A stretch of DNA of 64,000 bases from Aminobacter anthyllidis (GTDB lineage: Bacteria > Pseudomonadota > Alphaproteobacteria > Rhizobiales > Rhizobiaceae): positions 558,001 to 622,000 of the forward strand of contig NZ_JAFLWW010000002.1 of assembly GCF_018555685.1 (NCBI RefSeq). Direction: 5' to 3'. The notes below the pieces were generated by a model. That model was given only the letters and a program-made list of their open reading frames with translations, was not told the origin of the DNA and did no database searches. Every line of letters begins with the position of its first letter. The stretch's first letter is position 1. A program made the translations under genes and the position numbers. Below are positions 44,494-53,487 of the stretch, in pieces.

Positions 44494-45654
44494 ATGGCAC
44501 GACGGACAATTCTACAGGGCGGCCACGTCTTGGCCTTCGGCGACACAACGGGCGCAATTGCCGACGTCGCCATTGTTGACGGTCGCATTGCCGCCATCGG
44601 CACTGGCCTGTCGCGCCCGGACGATATCGTCGTCGATGCGCGAGGCGCAATCGTCCTGCCGGCGCTGACCGACATCCACACGCATATCTACTGGGGCGCC
44701 ACCTCGCTGGGCGTGCGGCCCGAACTGGTTGCGCATCGATCCGCGACCGGAACCTTCGTTGACGCCGGTTCGGCCGGAGCAGGAAACTTCGAAGGCCTGA
44801 AAACCTTCATCTTCGAACCCCTGCCCTTCCACGCCTTTGCCTTCCTCAACATCTCGTTTCCGGGAATCTTCGGCTTCTCCAAGCGCGTGATGGTCGGTGA
44901 ATGCTGCGACATGCGCCTCGTCGACGCCGAAAGCTGCATCGAGGCCGCGCAGGCCTATCCGGAGCAAATCGTCGGCATCAAGGTGCGTGCCGGCCGCAAG
45001 GCTTCCGGCGAAAACGGCGGCGCCGCTCTCGAGGTGGCACTTGAGGTGGCCGAGCGGCTCAAGCTGCCAGTGATGTGCCACGTCGACCTTGACCCTCCCT
45101 CGATCGAGGAAGTCCTGCAACGCCTGCGTCCAGGCGACATCATCACCCATTGCTGCCGGCCGGATCCGAATGCCGCGACCGAAAATGGCCGCGTCCGCGA
45201 GGCGGTATGGCGGGCTCGCGAGAGCGGCGTACACTTCGACATCGGCCATGGCATGGGCGGATTTTCCTTCCGTGTCTGCCGCGAGATGCTGGCCGAAGGC
45301 TTCGTGCCCGACCTGATCAGTTCGGACATCCATTCTCTTTCGGTCAACGGTCCTGCCTACGACCTTCTGACGACGATCAACAAGATGATTGCGCTCGGCG
45401 TGGACCAGACGACGGCCCTTGCCGCCGGCAGCGCCAATCCGGCGAAGGTGATCGGCCGTCCCGACCTAGGCCGCATCGCCGTCGGCGACGAAGCCAATGT
45501 TGCCGTACTGAAATGGCGGGTCGAACCCTGGACCTTCAGGGACGCGGCCGGCGAAGGCCTCGACGTTTCGACAAGGCTGGCGTGCGATCGCCTCATCGTG
45601 AAGGGTCGCCAGATCGACCCCGCGGGCGGCAGCCATCCCATGCAATCCCAGTAA
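44494..45654 (+). CDS. Amidohydrolase/deacetylase family metallohydrolase (EF_0837-like)
   Basis: A 386-residue amidohydrolase-superfamily protein resembling the EF_0837/AHA_3915 group. Metal ligands are DIHTHIYWG (about residues 63-71), the probable carboxylated lysine in GIKVRAGR, VMCHVDL, THCCRPD and SSDIHSLS. Members hydrolyse cyclic or N-acyl amides (for example acetyl-Ser/Ala-type substrates) and often sit with PLP enzymes. The ATG at 44494 is preferred to a GTG at 44458; the ribosome site is weak either way. First gene of the rightward operon. Confidence 0.85.
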   Translation: MARRTILQGGHVLAFGDTTGAIADVAIVDGRIAAIGTGLSRPDDIVVDARGAIVLPALTDIHTHIYWGATSLGVRPELVAHRSATGTFVDAGSAGAGNFEGLKTFIFEPLPFHAFAFLNISFPGIFGFSKRVMVGECCDMRLVDAESCIEAAQAYPEQIVGIKVRAGRKASGENGGAALEVALEVAERLKLPVMCHVDLDPPSIEEVLQRLRPGDIITHCCRPDPNAATENGRVREAVWRARESGVHFDIGHGMGGFSFRVCREMLAEGFVPDLISSDIHSLSVNGPAYDLLTTINKMIALGVDQTTALAAGSANPAKVIGRPDLGRIAVGDEANVAVLKWRVEPWTFRDAAGEGLDVSTRLACDRLIVKGRQIDPAGGSHPMQSQ

Positions 45655-45676
45655 GAATCCAAGCGGAACAACGACG

Positions 45677-47119
45677 ATGGAACACAGCGTAGTTCAGGCG
45701 CAGCATTTCATAGCGGGCAAGTGGACGCCCTCGCACAGCGGTCAGACGTTTGAAGCGCGGTCGCCCTATGACGGCAAACTCCTGGCAGTGCTTGCCGAGG
45801 GCGACCGCCCCGACGCGCAGGATGCGATCAAGGCGGCTGAAGCCGGTCACAATGCATTGTCGAAGATGTCGGCATGGGATCGAGCACGTCTCTGCAATCG
45901 CGTCGCCGATGTCATCGAGAAGCGCCGAGGCGAGCTCGCCCTTACCCTTGCCCGCGAACAAGGCAAGCCACTGGCGTCGGAAGCCTATGGCGAGATCGAT
46001 GCAGCCGCCACCGGATTCCGGGAAGCCGGTGAACTGATCAAATGGCTCGAAGGCGAGTTCATCCCGGTCGAGACGCCAGGCAAAAGGGCCATAAGCTTCC
46101 GCCAGGCACGCGGCGTCTACGCGATCGTGACGCCTTGGAATTTCCCGATCAACATTCCGGTCGAGTACCTCGCGCCCTGTCTAGCCGCAGGCAATGCGGT
46201 GGTTTGGGTGCCTGCGCCGACGACATCGCTTTGTGCCGTCAAGCTGATGGAATGCATCGCCGAAGCTGGCCTTCCCGATGGAGCGGTAAACCTTGTCCTC
46301 GGCCCGGGCGCGGTTGTCGGCGACGAGATCGTCTCCAACCCCGGCACGCATGGGATCGGTTTCACCGGCAGTCCGCAGACCGGAAGCGCCATCGCAAAGC
46401 GTGGAGCCGGCAAGCCGATGCTGCTGGAACTCGGCGGCAACGGACCAGTCATCGTGCTCGATGACGCGGATCTCGATCGTGCGGCGCAGGCTGCCGCCTT
46501 TGGCTGCTTCTTCAATGCCGGACAGGTCTGCGCCGCCACCGGCCGAATCCTCGTCACCGAAAAGAACCACGACGCCCTCGCCGCCCGCATCGCAGGCATC
46601 GCAGAGACGATCCGCCTTGGCGATCCGCTGCTCGCGGAGACGACGATGGGGCCGCTGAACAACCCCCAGGTGGTCGCCAAGGTCGAACAACATGTGGCGG
46701 ACGGCTTGGCCCGCGGGGCAAACCTTCTCACCGGCGGAAAGAAGGGGGCGGGTCTGTTGTACCACCCCACGGTCATGGGACGCGTCGACCGCAAGGCGCT
46801 GCTCAACACTTCCGAGACCTTCGGTCCCGTGGCGCCCCTGGTGATTTGTGCCGATGACGCCGACCTGCTCGATACCGCTAATGCTTCATCGCACGGACTC
46901 GCCGCCAGTGTGTTCACGCGCGACTTGAGCCGCGCCTTTTCATTCGGTGAAAAGCTGCGAGCCGGCCTCGTCAACATCAACAGTGCGAGCTGCTACTGGG
47001 AACTTCACCTGCCGTTTGGCGGCGCCTCCGGCAAGGCCAGTGGCCTGGGCCGCCTCGGCGGCAAGCACACGCTGCGCGAAGTCACCGACGTCAAGACGAT
47101 CACGTTCGACATCAGCTGA
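45677..47119 (+). CDS. NAD(P)-dependent aldehyde dehydrogenase
   Basis: A 480-residue aldehyde dehydrogenase with the oxyanion Asn in TPWNFPINIP (about residue 156), the general base Glu in LELGGNGP and catalytic Cys in NAGQVCAATGR. The cofactor-binding lysine usually seen in V-x-K-P-S is Val here (VVWVPAPTTS). Substrates range from semialdehydes to aromatic aldehydes. It follows the metallohydrolase gene after 22 bp and could oxidise the aldehyde released by the aldolase-like enzyme of the divergent operon. Confidence 0.92.
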   Translation: MEHSVVQAQHFIAGKWTPSHSGQTFEARSPYDGKLLAVLAEGDRPDAQDAIKAAEAGHNALSKMSAWDRARLCNRVADVIEKRRGELALTLAREQGKPLASEAYGEIDAAATGFREAGELIKWLEGEFIPVETPGKRAISFRQARGVYAIVTPWNFPINIPVEYLAPCLAAGNAVVWVPAPTTSLCAVKLMECIAEAGLPDGAVNLVLGPGAVVGDEIVSNPGTHGIGFTGSPQTGSAIAKRGAGKPMLLELGGNGPVIVLDDADLDRAAQAAAFGCFFNAGQVCAATGRILVTEKNHDALAARIAGIAETIRLGDPLLAETTMGPLNNPQVVAKVEQHVADGLARGANLLTGGKKGAGLLYHPTVMGRVDRKALLNTSETFGPVAPLVICADDADLLDTANASSHGLAASVFTRDLSRAFSFGEKLRAGLVNINSASCYWELHLPFGGASGKASGLGRLGGKHTLREVTDVKTITFDIS

Positions 47120-47125
47120 GGAACA

Positions 47126-47151
47126 GGCCGGGCTGGAGCGTCCACCCGGCC
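47126..47151 (+). terminator. Hairpin between aldehyde dehydrogenase and FAH genes
   Basis: GGCCGGG pairs with CCCGGCC, extended by TGG/CCA around a short loop. It starts seven bases after the stop and has no U-tract, so it may be a terminator, an attenuator or an mRNA-stability element inside the operon. Confidence 0.45.
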
Positions 47152-47237
47152 CGCCACACCGACAATCAAACGCGCGCCGGCATCACGCCGGCCGCCCGGT
47201 CCCCGGACCGAACTCCAGCCAATCGCAGTGAGGAACG

Positions 47238-48101
47238 ATGCGACTTTGTAGTTATCTCCATAACGGCCGAGCCGGATATGGCGTGGTGGCGGACGACCGC
47301 GTCATCGCCATCAGCAGCGTCCTTGGCGACAGCTTTCCAACGCTGGCCAGTCTGTTGGCCACTGATGACTTCCTTGAGCGCTGCACGCAGGCCATGGGCC
47401 GCAGCCCCGAGCTGCCGCTTGCCGACATCGTGTTGCAGGCGCCGATTCCCAACCCGGGAAAGATCATCTGCGTCGGGCTGAACTACCACGACCACATGGT
47501 CGAGACCCGCCATGCGCCGACACAGCATCCGACCTTGTTTGCCCGCTTCGCCGACTCCCAATGCGCGCATGGCGAGCCGATGTTGATGCCATCGGTGTCC
47601 ACCCAGTTCGACTTCGAGGCGGAGCTCGCCGTCATCATCGGCAGAAGCGGCCGCAACATCCTTGCGGATGCCGCATTGGATCATGTCGCCGGCTACTCTT
47701 GCTACAATGACGGCTCGGTTCGTGACTGGCAGGTCCACACGTCGCAGTTCTTGCCGGGCAAGAATTTCCCGGCCACCGGCGCATTCGGGCCGTTCCTGGT
47801 CACATCAGACGAGATTCCGGACCCGCAGGACCTTGCTATCAGTTGCCGGCTGAACGGCGAAGCCGTCCAGATGGCGCGCACCAGCCAGATGATCCACTCC
47901 GTGGCTGAACTGATTGCCTACGTCTCGCGCATCACCCCGCTCTCCCCCGGCGACGTCATCGTAACGGGCACGCCCGGCGGTGTGGGGTTCGCGCGCGTAC
48001 CGCCCCTCTTCATGAAGGAGGGCGATCTTGTCGAAGTCGACATCGAAGGTGTCGGCCTGCTGCGCAACCATATTGCGCGGGAAACCATGCCAAGCGCCTA
48101 G
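47238..48101 (+). CDS. Fumarylacetoacetate hydrolase family protein
   Basis: A 287-residue FAH-fold enzyme. The family core includes ICVGLNYHDH, the metal-binding E-x-E in DFEAELAVIIG, GYSCYNDGSVRDWQ, and VTGTPGGVGF. Members hydrate, decarboxylate or cleave beta-keto/enol acids in aromatic and sugar-acid breakdown. The gap of 118 bp to the previous gene holds the hairpin at 47126. The substrate is probably an acidic intermediate made after the aldehyde oxidation step. Confidence 0.9.
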   Translation: MRLCSYLHNGRAGYGVVADDRVIAISSVLGDSFPTLASLLATDDFLERCTQAMGRSPELPLADIVLQAPIPNPGKIICVGLNYHDHMVETRHAPTQHPTLFARFADSQCAHGEPMLMPSVSTQFDFEAELAVIIGRSGRNILADAALDHVAGYSCYNDGSVRDWQVHTSQFLPGKNFPATGAFGPFLVTSDEIPDPQDLAISCRLNGEAVQMARTSQMIHSVAELIAYVSRITPLSPGDVIVTGTPGGVGFARVPPLFMKEGDLVEVDIEGVGLLRNHIARETMPSA

Positions 48102-48225
48102 CGGCAATGCGTGCAACACGGCTGTGCCTGCCTTGTCGGCTCAGCCGGCACTTGGCGAGGGGCGCGTTTGTTTATCCCGATGGCGACAGGCCCATCTGGC
48201 ATTTTCATTTTTCAGGAGAGACACT

Positions 48226-48975
48226 ATGGGCGAAGTGATTGATTTTACGTCTGGCGGCTACCGGTTCATCAAGGGTGTGTCGCAATATTCGGGCGGCGTG
48301 GCGGCCTTGCCGGGCTTTCGCCTGGAACGCGTGCGGTTTGCCCAGCCATTGCCATTTGCAGAAGGTTTTGCCGAGATCGAGAAGATCATCACGGCCGCGG
48401 ACCGTCCTCTCACGGCATTTGCCGCATGCGAACTGCGCTCCCCGGCACCCTTTACCGAAGAGGGTTTCGTTGCCTTCAACAGCAGCTACACCAAGACGCT
48501 GAAGGCGTGGGGCCTGCTTGAGACGGGCCACAATCCCGTGGCGCGCAGCAATGTCTGTCCGCAGATCGCACCACCGCCAGTGCCGTCGATCTATGCGTTC
48601 TCGTTTACCTTGCCGACCGCAGAGACCGCGCCTTCCTTTGTCATTTCCGGATCCGCCGAGGTGCCCGAAGGCCATGCCGCCTATCGCGACCACATCGTCA
48701 GCCGTGGCGATCTCTCAGCCCACGGCCTGCGCACCAAGGCCAAGTTCGTGCTGGAGGAAATGGAGCGTCGTGCCGCGACGCTGGGCTTCGGCTGGGAGAA
48801 CGCGACGGCGGTCCAAGTCTACACCGTGCACAACCTCTACCCGTTCCTGGCCGACGAAATCGTCAAGCGCGGTGCGGCGCGTGCCGGCCTGACCTGGCAC
48901 TACAACAATCCGCCCGTCGTGGATCTCGAATACGAGATGGATCTCCGGGGCGTTGCCGCGGAACATGTCGTCTAA
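48226..48975 (+). CDS. CnbZ-like protein (possible 2-aminomuconate-type deaminase)
   Basis: A 249-residue cytoplasmic protein. The start at 48226 has CAGGAGAG upstream; a longer frame to 48028 lies in the previous gene. Recognisable blocks are TAFAACELRSPAPFTEEGF, NPVARSNVCPQIAPP and the C-terminal DLEYEMDLRGVA. From memory this pattern resembles the CnbZ family, described as a 2-amino-5-chloromuconate deaminase in nitrobenzene-type pathways. The halves look like a degenerate duplicated RidA fold. The neighbouring aldehyde dehydrogenase and FAH-family genes would fit a muconate-like route, but the assignment is not secure. Confidence 0.7.
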   Translation: MGEVIDFTSGGYRFIKGVSQYSGGVAALPGFRLERVRFAQPLPFAEGFAEIEKIITAADRPLTAFAACELRSPAPFTEEGFVAFNSSYTKTLKAWGLLETGHNPVARSNVCPQIAPPPVPSIYAFSFTLPTAETAPSFVISGSAEVPEGHAAYRDHIVSRGDLSAHGLRTKAKFVLEEMERRAATLGFGWENATAVQVYTVHNLYPFLADEIVKRGAARAGLTWHYNNPPVVDLEYEMDLRGVAAEHVV

Positions 48976-48988
48976 GAGCGTTCATCGG

Positions 48989-50590
48989 ATGACCATGCGT
49001 ACTGACATCGGCAGCTATGACTATGTCATCGTCGGGGCTGGTTCGGCCGGTTGCACGCTTGCAAACCGGCTGAGCGCGGACCCGGGCAAGCGCGTGCTGC
49101 TTCTGGAAGCAGGCGGTTCGGACAACTATCACTGGATCCACATCCCGGTCGGCTATCTCTACTGCATGGGCAATCCACGTACGGACTGGGGCTACCGGAC
49201 AGCGAAGGAGCCAGGCCTGAACGGCCGCTCCCTCGCCTATCCACGCGGCAGGGTGATGGGCGGCTGCTCGTCCATCAACGGCATGATCTACATGCGCGGC
49301 CAGGCCGCCGACTACGACCACTGGCGCCAGCTCGGCAATCCGGGCTGGGGCTGGGACGACGTGCTGCCGCTGTTCAGGAAGTCGGAGGACCATCATAGCC
49401 TTTCCGACCAGTTCCACGGACGGGGCGGCGAACTCAGGGTGGAGCGCCAGCGCCTGAGCTGGCCGATCCTCGACGCGGTGCGCGAGGCTGCCGAAGAACT
49501 CGGCGTGCCGAAGGTCAACGATTTCAACAACGGCAGTAATTTCGGCTCTTCCTATTTCGAGGTGAACCAGAAATCCGGTTTCCGTTTCAATGCCGTTCGC
49601 GCCTTCATCAAGCCGGTGCGGCATCGCAGGAACCTTACGATACTCACCCATGCGCAAGCCGAACGCATGATGTTTTCCGGCCGCAGGGTTACGGGACTGG
49701 ACCTCAGTCTCGGCGGCAAGCCCGCGCATGTGAAGGTGGAGGGCGAACTCATCCTCTCCGCGGGAGCGATCGGCACGCCACAGCTGCTGCAATTGTCGGG
49801 CGTCGGACCGCAGGAGCTTCTGCGGCATCACGGCATCGAGGTCATACACAACCTGCCCGGCGTAGGTGAAAACCTGCAGGACCATCTGCAGATCAGGACC
49901 GCATTCAAGGTTTCGGGAGCGGACACGCTGAACGAGCGCCAGGCCAGCCTCACGGGCAAAGCCCTGATCGCGCTCGAATATGCCCTGAAGCGCTCGGGGC
50001 CGATGTCGATGGCGCCGAGCCAGCTCGGCATCTTCATGAAATCCGATGCGCGCTTCGACACGCCCAACATCGAATTCCATGTCCAGCCGCTCTCCTTGGA
50101 ATCCTTCGGCCAGCCGCTGCACAGCTTCCCGGCAGTCACCGTATCGGTGTGCAATCTCAGGCCGGAATCGCGCGGTCACGTGCGCATCGTCTCCGCCCGG
50201 CCCGGCGATCATCCGCAAATCGCGCCCAACTACCTGTCCACCGAAGGCGACCGTGAAGTCGCCGTCGCATCAATAACCATCGCCCGCAGACTGATGGAAA
50301 CCAAACGCATGGCGCAATTCCTCCCCCAGGAATTCAAGCCGGGCGTGCACATACAGGCGCCCGAGGAGCTCGCGCATGCCGCAGGCGACATTGCCACGAC
50401 GATCTTTCATCCTGTCGGTACGGCTCGAATGGGCAATGACGACATGGCAGTGGTCGACCCGCAATTGCGCGTACACGGCATTGAGGGGCTGCGCATCGCC
50501 GATTGCTCGATCATGCCGACAATCATCTCCGGCAACACGCATGCAGCAGCGGTCATGATCGCCGAAAAGGCGGCGCAACTGATCATGTAA
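48989..50590 (+). CDS. GMC family oxidoreductase (choline dehydrogenase-like)
   Basis: A 533-residue FAD enzyme: Rossmann motif YVIVGAGSAGCTLANRL near the start, GMC signature 1 GRVMGGCSSINGMIYMRG (about residues 85-102), signature 2 GAIGTPQLLQLSGVG, the active-site His in IFHPVGTARMG and the C-terminal SGNTHAAAVMIAEKAA. GMC enzymes oxidise primary or secondary alcohols to aldehydes or ketones. Alternative starts at 48965 and 48995 are possible; the first would overlap the CnbZ-like stop. It is not choline-specific by context, since no bet genes are near. Confidence 0.9.
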   Translation: MTMRTDIGSYDYVIVGAGSAGCTLANRLSADPGKRVLLLEAGGSDNYHWIHIPVGYLYCMGNPRTDWGYRTAKEPGLNGRSLAYPRGRVMGGCSSINGMIYMRGQAADYDHWRQLGNPGWGWDDVLPLFRKSEDHHSLSDQFHGRGGELRVERQRLSWPILDAVREAAEELGVPKVNDFNNGSNFGSSYFEVNQKSGFRFNAVRAFIKPVRHRRNLTILTHAQAERMMFSGRRVTGLDLSLGGKPAHVKVEGELILSAGAIGTPQLLQLSGVGPQELLRHHGIEVIHNLPGVGENLQDHLQIRTAFKVSGADTLNERQASLTGKALIALEYALKRSGPMSMAPSQLGIFMKSDARFDTPNIEFHVQPLSLESFGQPLHSFPAVTVSVCNLRPESRGHVRIVSARPGDHPQIAPNYLSTEGDREVAVASITIARRLMETKRMAQFLPQEFKPGVHIQAPEELAHAAGDIATTIFHPVGTARMGNDDMAVVDPQLRVHGIEGLRIADCSIMPTIISGNTHAAAVMIAEKAAQLIM

Positions 50591-50694
50591 GCGCCTTCGC
50601 CTGCCGGTCGCGGGTGCCTCTTGCACCTCGGGACGGCAACGCATCCTCCATCTTGAAGCGACCGTATCTACTTCACCCCTATGCCGAGGAAAAC

Positions 50695-51177
50695 ATGCTC
50701 AAGCACTTGGTTGATGAACTTATTCCGGGCGACACGCGATGGCCGGCAGCCTCGGATGTCGGGGTGCACGGCGTGGTCATGCTGCGCTTGTTTAGCGGGC
50801 AGCCATCGCGCATCCTTGAGCAGCTATCCACGTCTCTCGATCGCAGTTCGGACGGTTTGCCCGGAACAGCCAATCGTGCGGCGATTGTGCAAAGATTTTC
50901 CGATACGCAGCCGGCTTTGTTCGAACAGATCTACACCGCGGCAGTGCTCGCATACTACGAGATGCCAGCCGTTATCGAGGCGATCCGGGCCAGCGGACGC
51001 CCCTACCACGCATCCTCCCATGAAGTCGGTTATGCCATGCCTGTCTTTGACCTTGAACGCGATACGCCGCGTCACGGTCGTGGATCCTACTTGCGAACCG
51101 AAGAGGTAGCACCGCTCGACCTGTCGTCGCTTGATCTCGACGCAGTGAAGACAACCAAATGGGGGCTGGAGCGATGA
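50695..51177 (+). CDS. Gluconate 2-dehydrogenase subunit 3-like small subunit
   Basis: A 160-residue protein of the gluconate 2-dehydrogenase gamma-subunit type: the LVDELIPGDTRWPAA motif at the start and the YYEMPAVIEAI helix. Classical members carry a Tat signal that exports the folded complex; none is visible here. Ribosome site GAGGA precedes the ATG at 50695. Its stop overlaps the start of the large-subunit gene by 4 bp, indicating a two-subunit dehydrogenase. Confidence 0.8.
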   Translation: MLKHLVDELIPGDTRWPAASDVGVHGVVMLRLFSGQPSRILEQLSTSLDRSSDGLPGTANRAAIVQRFSDTQPALFEQIYTAAVLAYYEMPAVIEAIRASGRPYHASSHEVGYAMPVFDLERDTPRHGRGSYLRTEEVAPLDLSSLDLDAVKTTKWGLER

Positions 51178-52781
51178 GCAGACAGCAAGTTTGTGACATC
51201 TTGATTGTCGGTGCCGGGGCTACCGGGTCTCTGGCAGCGCTGGTGCTCGCACAGGCAGGACTGGATGTGGTGTGCCTCGAGCAAGGATCGTGGGTGAATG
51301 CTGCCGACCGGCCGCATCGCCTCGCGGACTGGTCCTGGCAAAGGCGTACCGGCTGGAACCCTGATGTCAACAAGCGCGAACATGCCGATGATTATCCCGT
51401 CAATTCCGACTCGTCACAGATCCTGATGTGGAATGCCGTGGGAGGATCCACCAATGTTTATGGTGGTCTATGGCCCCGGTATCGTCCGTCGGACTTCCGA
51501 AAGGGGACCGAGCACGGACTGCAGCCCGACTGGCCCATCACCTATGAAGACATATCCCCCTTCTATGAACTTGCCGACAAGATCATAGGCGTCTCGGGAC
51601 TGTCAGGAGACCGGGCGATGCCGCCACGCGAGCGCTGCCCGACGCGGCCATTGCCTGTGTCTGCCGTCGCGCGGCGGCTCTCGGCAGGTTTTGACGAGCT
51701 CGACTGGCACTGGTGGCCCGTGGAGGCATCCGTCATCTCTGAAGACTATGACGGCCGCCCTGGCTGCAACAACTGCGGCGTATGCAACGGCTGTCCTCGC
51801 GGCTCGATGAATGAGTTTGCGACATCGATCTGGCCCAAGGCTATCCGCGCCGGGTGCGACTTGCGAACCCAGGCCCGCGTTCTCAAGATTGAGAAAGGAG
51901 CCGATGGCCGCGCCACCGGCGTACATTATGTCGATCGCAAGACCGGCCAGGTCCTGTTTCAGAAGGCACGAATCGTCGTCGTCGCAGCAAACGGCGTGGG
52001 AACGCCGCGGCTTCTGCTCGCCTCGGAAAACCTGGCCAACGGCAATGACCAGGTCGGCCGCAACCTGCTGCACCACACGCTTGTTGCTTCCGAAATGTGG
52101 GTCAACGGCCCCATCGACGGCCATGTTGGCTTTGCCGCCTCGCTCATCTCCCGCGAGTTTGCGGAAACCGACATATCACGCGGTTTCGTAAATGGCTTCA
52201 ATCTCAACTGTGTCACCTCGACCCCATCAGCAGGCGAGTTGGCGGCGGGATGGTTCTCCTCGGCCCGCGCACCCTGGGGTACCCACCACCATCAGTGGTT
52301 CGAGAAACACTTCGGCCATTCGATCGGCGTCTTTGCCATCGGGGATGACCTTCCCAACCCGGAAAACCGCGTGACGCTTGACACCACCCGAACAGATTCA
52401 GACGGAATGCCTGGGGCAAAGGTACAGTATGTGCCGGGCGAGAACGACAAGCGCATGATGAACTACATGCTTGATCGGCTGAAGGATCTTGCGCAAGCAT
52501 GCGGCGCCGTCGAGTACCGCCTCCAGGACTACCGTGACCAGGCTGGCGTATATCGAACGCCCGCCTGGCACATGTTGGGCACGTGCCGGATGGGCAAGAA
52601 CCCGGAAAACTCAGTGGTCAATGGTTGGGCCCAAAGTTGGGAGGTCCCTAATCTCTTCATCGTAGACGGAAGTGTCCTGACGACTGGCGGAACAGTGAAC
52701 CCGACACCGACCATCTCAGCGCTGGCGCTACGCACCGCAGGCTACATACGCGACAACTTCGCTTCATTGTCCACAGCGTGA
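51174..52781 (+). CDS. GMC oxidoreductase, gluconate/sorbose dehydrogenase-type large subunit
   Basis: A 535-residue GMC flavoprotein: ILIVGAGATGSLAALVLAQA at the N-terminus, WNAVGGSTNVYGGLWPR in place of signature 1, the cysteine-rich CNNCGVCNGCPRGSMN (about residues 200-215; possible Fe-S or structural site), and the catalytic His region PAWHMLGTCRMG followed by GGTVNPTPTISALALR. This form pairs with a subunit 3 partner, encoded just upstream. No cytochrome c subunit gene follows, so the electron acceptor is unknown. Last gene of the rightward operon. Confidence 0.9.
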   Translation: MSRQQVCDILIVGAGATGSLAALVLAQAGLDVVCLEQGSWVNAADRPHRLADWSWQRRTGWNPDVNKREHADDYPVNSDSSQILMWNAVGGSTNVYGGLWPRYRPSDFRKGTEHGLQPDWPITYEDISPFYELADKIIGVSGLSGDRAMPPRERCPTRPLPVSAVARRLSAGFDELDWHWWPVEASVISEDYDGRPGCNNCGVCNGCPRGSMNEFATSIWPKAIRAGCDLRTQARVLKIEKGADGRATGVHYVDRKTGQVLFQKARIVVVAANGVGTPRLLLASENLANGNDQVGRNLLHHTLVASEMWVNGPIDGHVGFAASLISREFAETDISRGFVNGFNLNCVTSTPSAGELAAGWFSSARAPWGTHHHQWFEKHFGHSIGVFAIGDDLPNPENRVTLDTTRTDSDGMPGAKVQYVPGENDKRMMNYMLDRLKDLAQACGAVEYRLQDYRDQAGVYRTPAWHMLGTCRMGKNPENSVVNGWAQSWEVPNLFIVDGSVLTTGGTVNPTPTISALALRTAGYIRDNFASLSTA

Positions 52782-52807
52782 AACTCCAAGGCAATTCGCA
52801 CCGACAC

Positions 52808-52839
52808 CGCGCCGGCAAAGTCCCTGACCTGCCGGCGCG
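52808..52839 (+). terminator. Strong hairpin after the rightward operon
   Basis: CGCGCCGGCA and TGCCGGCGCG form a perfect 10-bp stem with a 12-base loop, 27 bases after the last stop. No U-run follows, but the position is right for the end of the eight-gene-cluster transcript. Confidence 0.55.
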
Positions 52840-52894
52840 CTCAGCCTCAGGCAAACTTTGCCTCTGCAACCACGCCCTTACGAGTTTCGCTCCA

Positions 52895-53116
52895 TCATCT
52901 GGAAGACAATCGTAGTTCGCCATTTTTCTCGGAGCCGTATTCAAAGTCGAGGCTGCGCTGGACCTCTTTCAAGGTTGTGACGAGCGTCTGGATAGCTGCA
53001 TCGGCATCTCCCTTGGAGAGATGTTCTACGATCTTGCGATGATGTTTGCTATGGGGGCAGATCGAACTCGCCAGGCAGAGATGGAGAACACCAACGCAGC
53101 GGAATGAGCTATGCAA
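52895..53116 (-). pseudogene. GntR/FCD regulator, C-terminal remnant
   Basis: The last ~45 residues (HHRKIVEHLSKGDADAAIQT followed by a KEVQRSLD helix) match the C-terminal helices of FCD-type GntR regulators, which typically end H-x-x-I-x-x-A-L-x-x-G-D-x-x-x-A. The upstream 25 residues are unrelated, and there is no DNA-binding domain. It converges on the rightward operon, so a former regulator of a neighbouring system is plausible. Confidence 0.6.
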
Positions 53117-53487
53117 TGACCTTGCACGACGGCGGAATTCACCACCGAAACTCCGCTGTCGCCGCCGTTTGCACCCTCACTCCCACTCGATTGTTCGTGA
53201 CTCTGCTAACACGTTGAATTTACTCAGGAAATTTTTTTTGAGCCCAGATACTATCGACCTACGGGCCGTCAAATAGCTACGCTCTTGATTTCGTTGGAGA
53301 GTTTCCCCTCGCCCCTGCAGCCCATCTATCGACTACTATCGGCCGTCTAGGTGCACGTCCATATCTGACAGAGGGAGCGCGAATGCTTTCAAAAGTACCG
53401 CCAGCGCCCCTTCATCAGCATCTCCACGCCCTCGCGAACAGGCGAATTCGAGGTTTATCAAACACCCTCCAACCACAGGAGGAAGAC
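53117..53487. other. Non-coding gap in the remnant region
   Basis: About 370 bp with no gene feature. It includes a run of eight T near 53230 in an AT-richer patch that may contain the promoter for the AlpA-type gene. No repeat or RNA gene seen. Confidence 0.4.
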
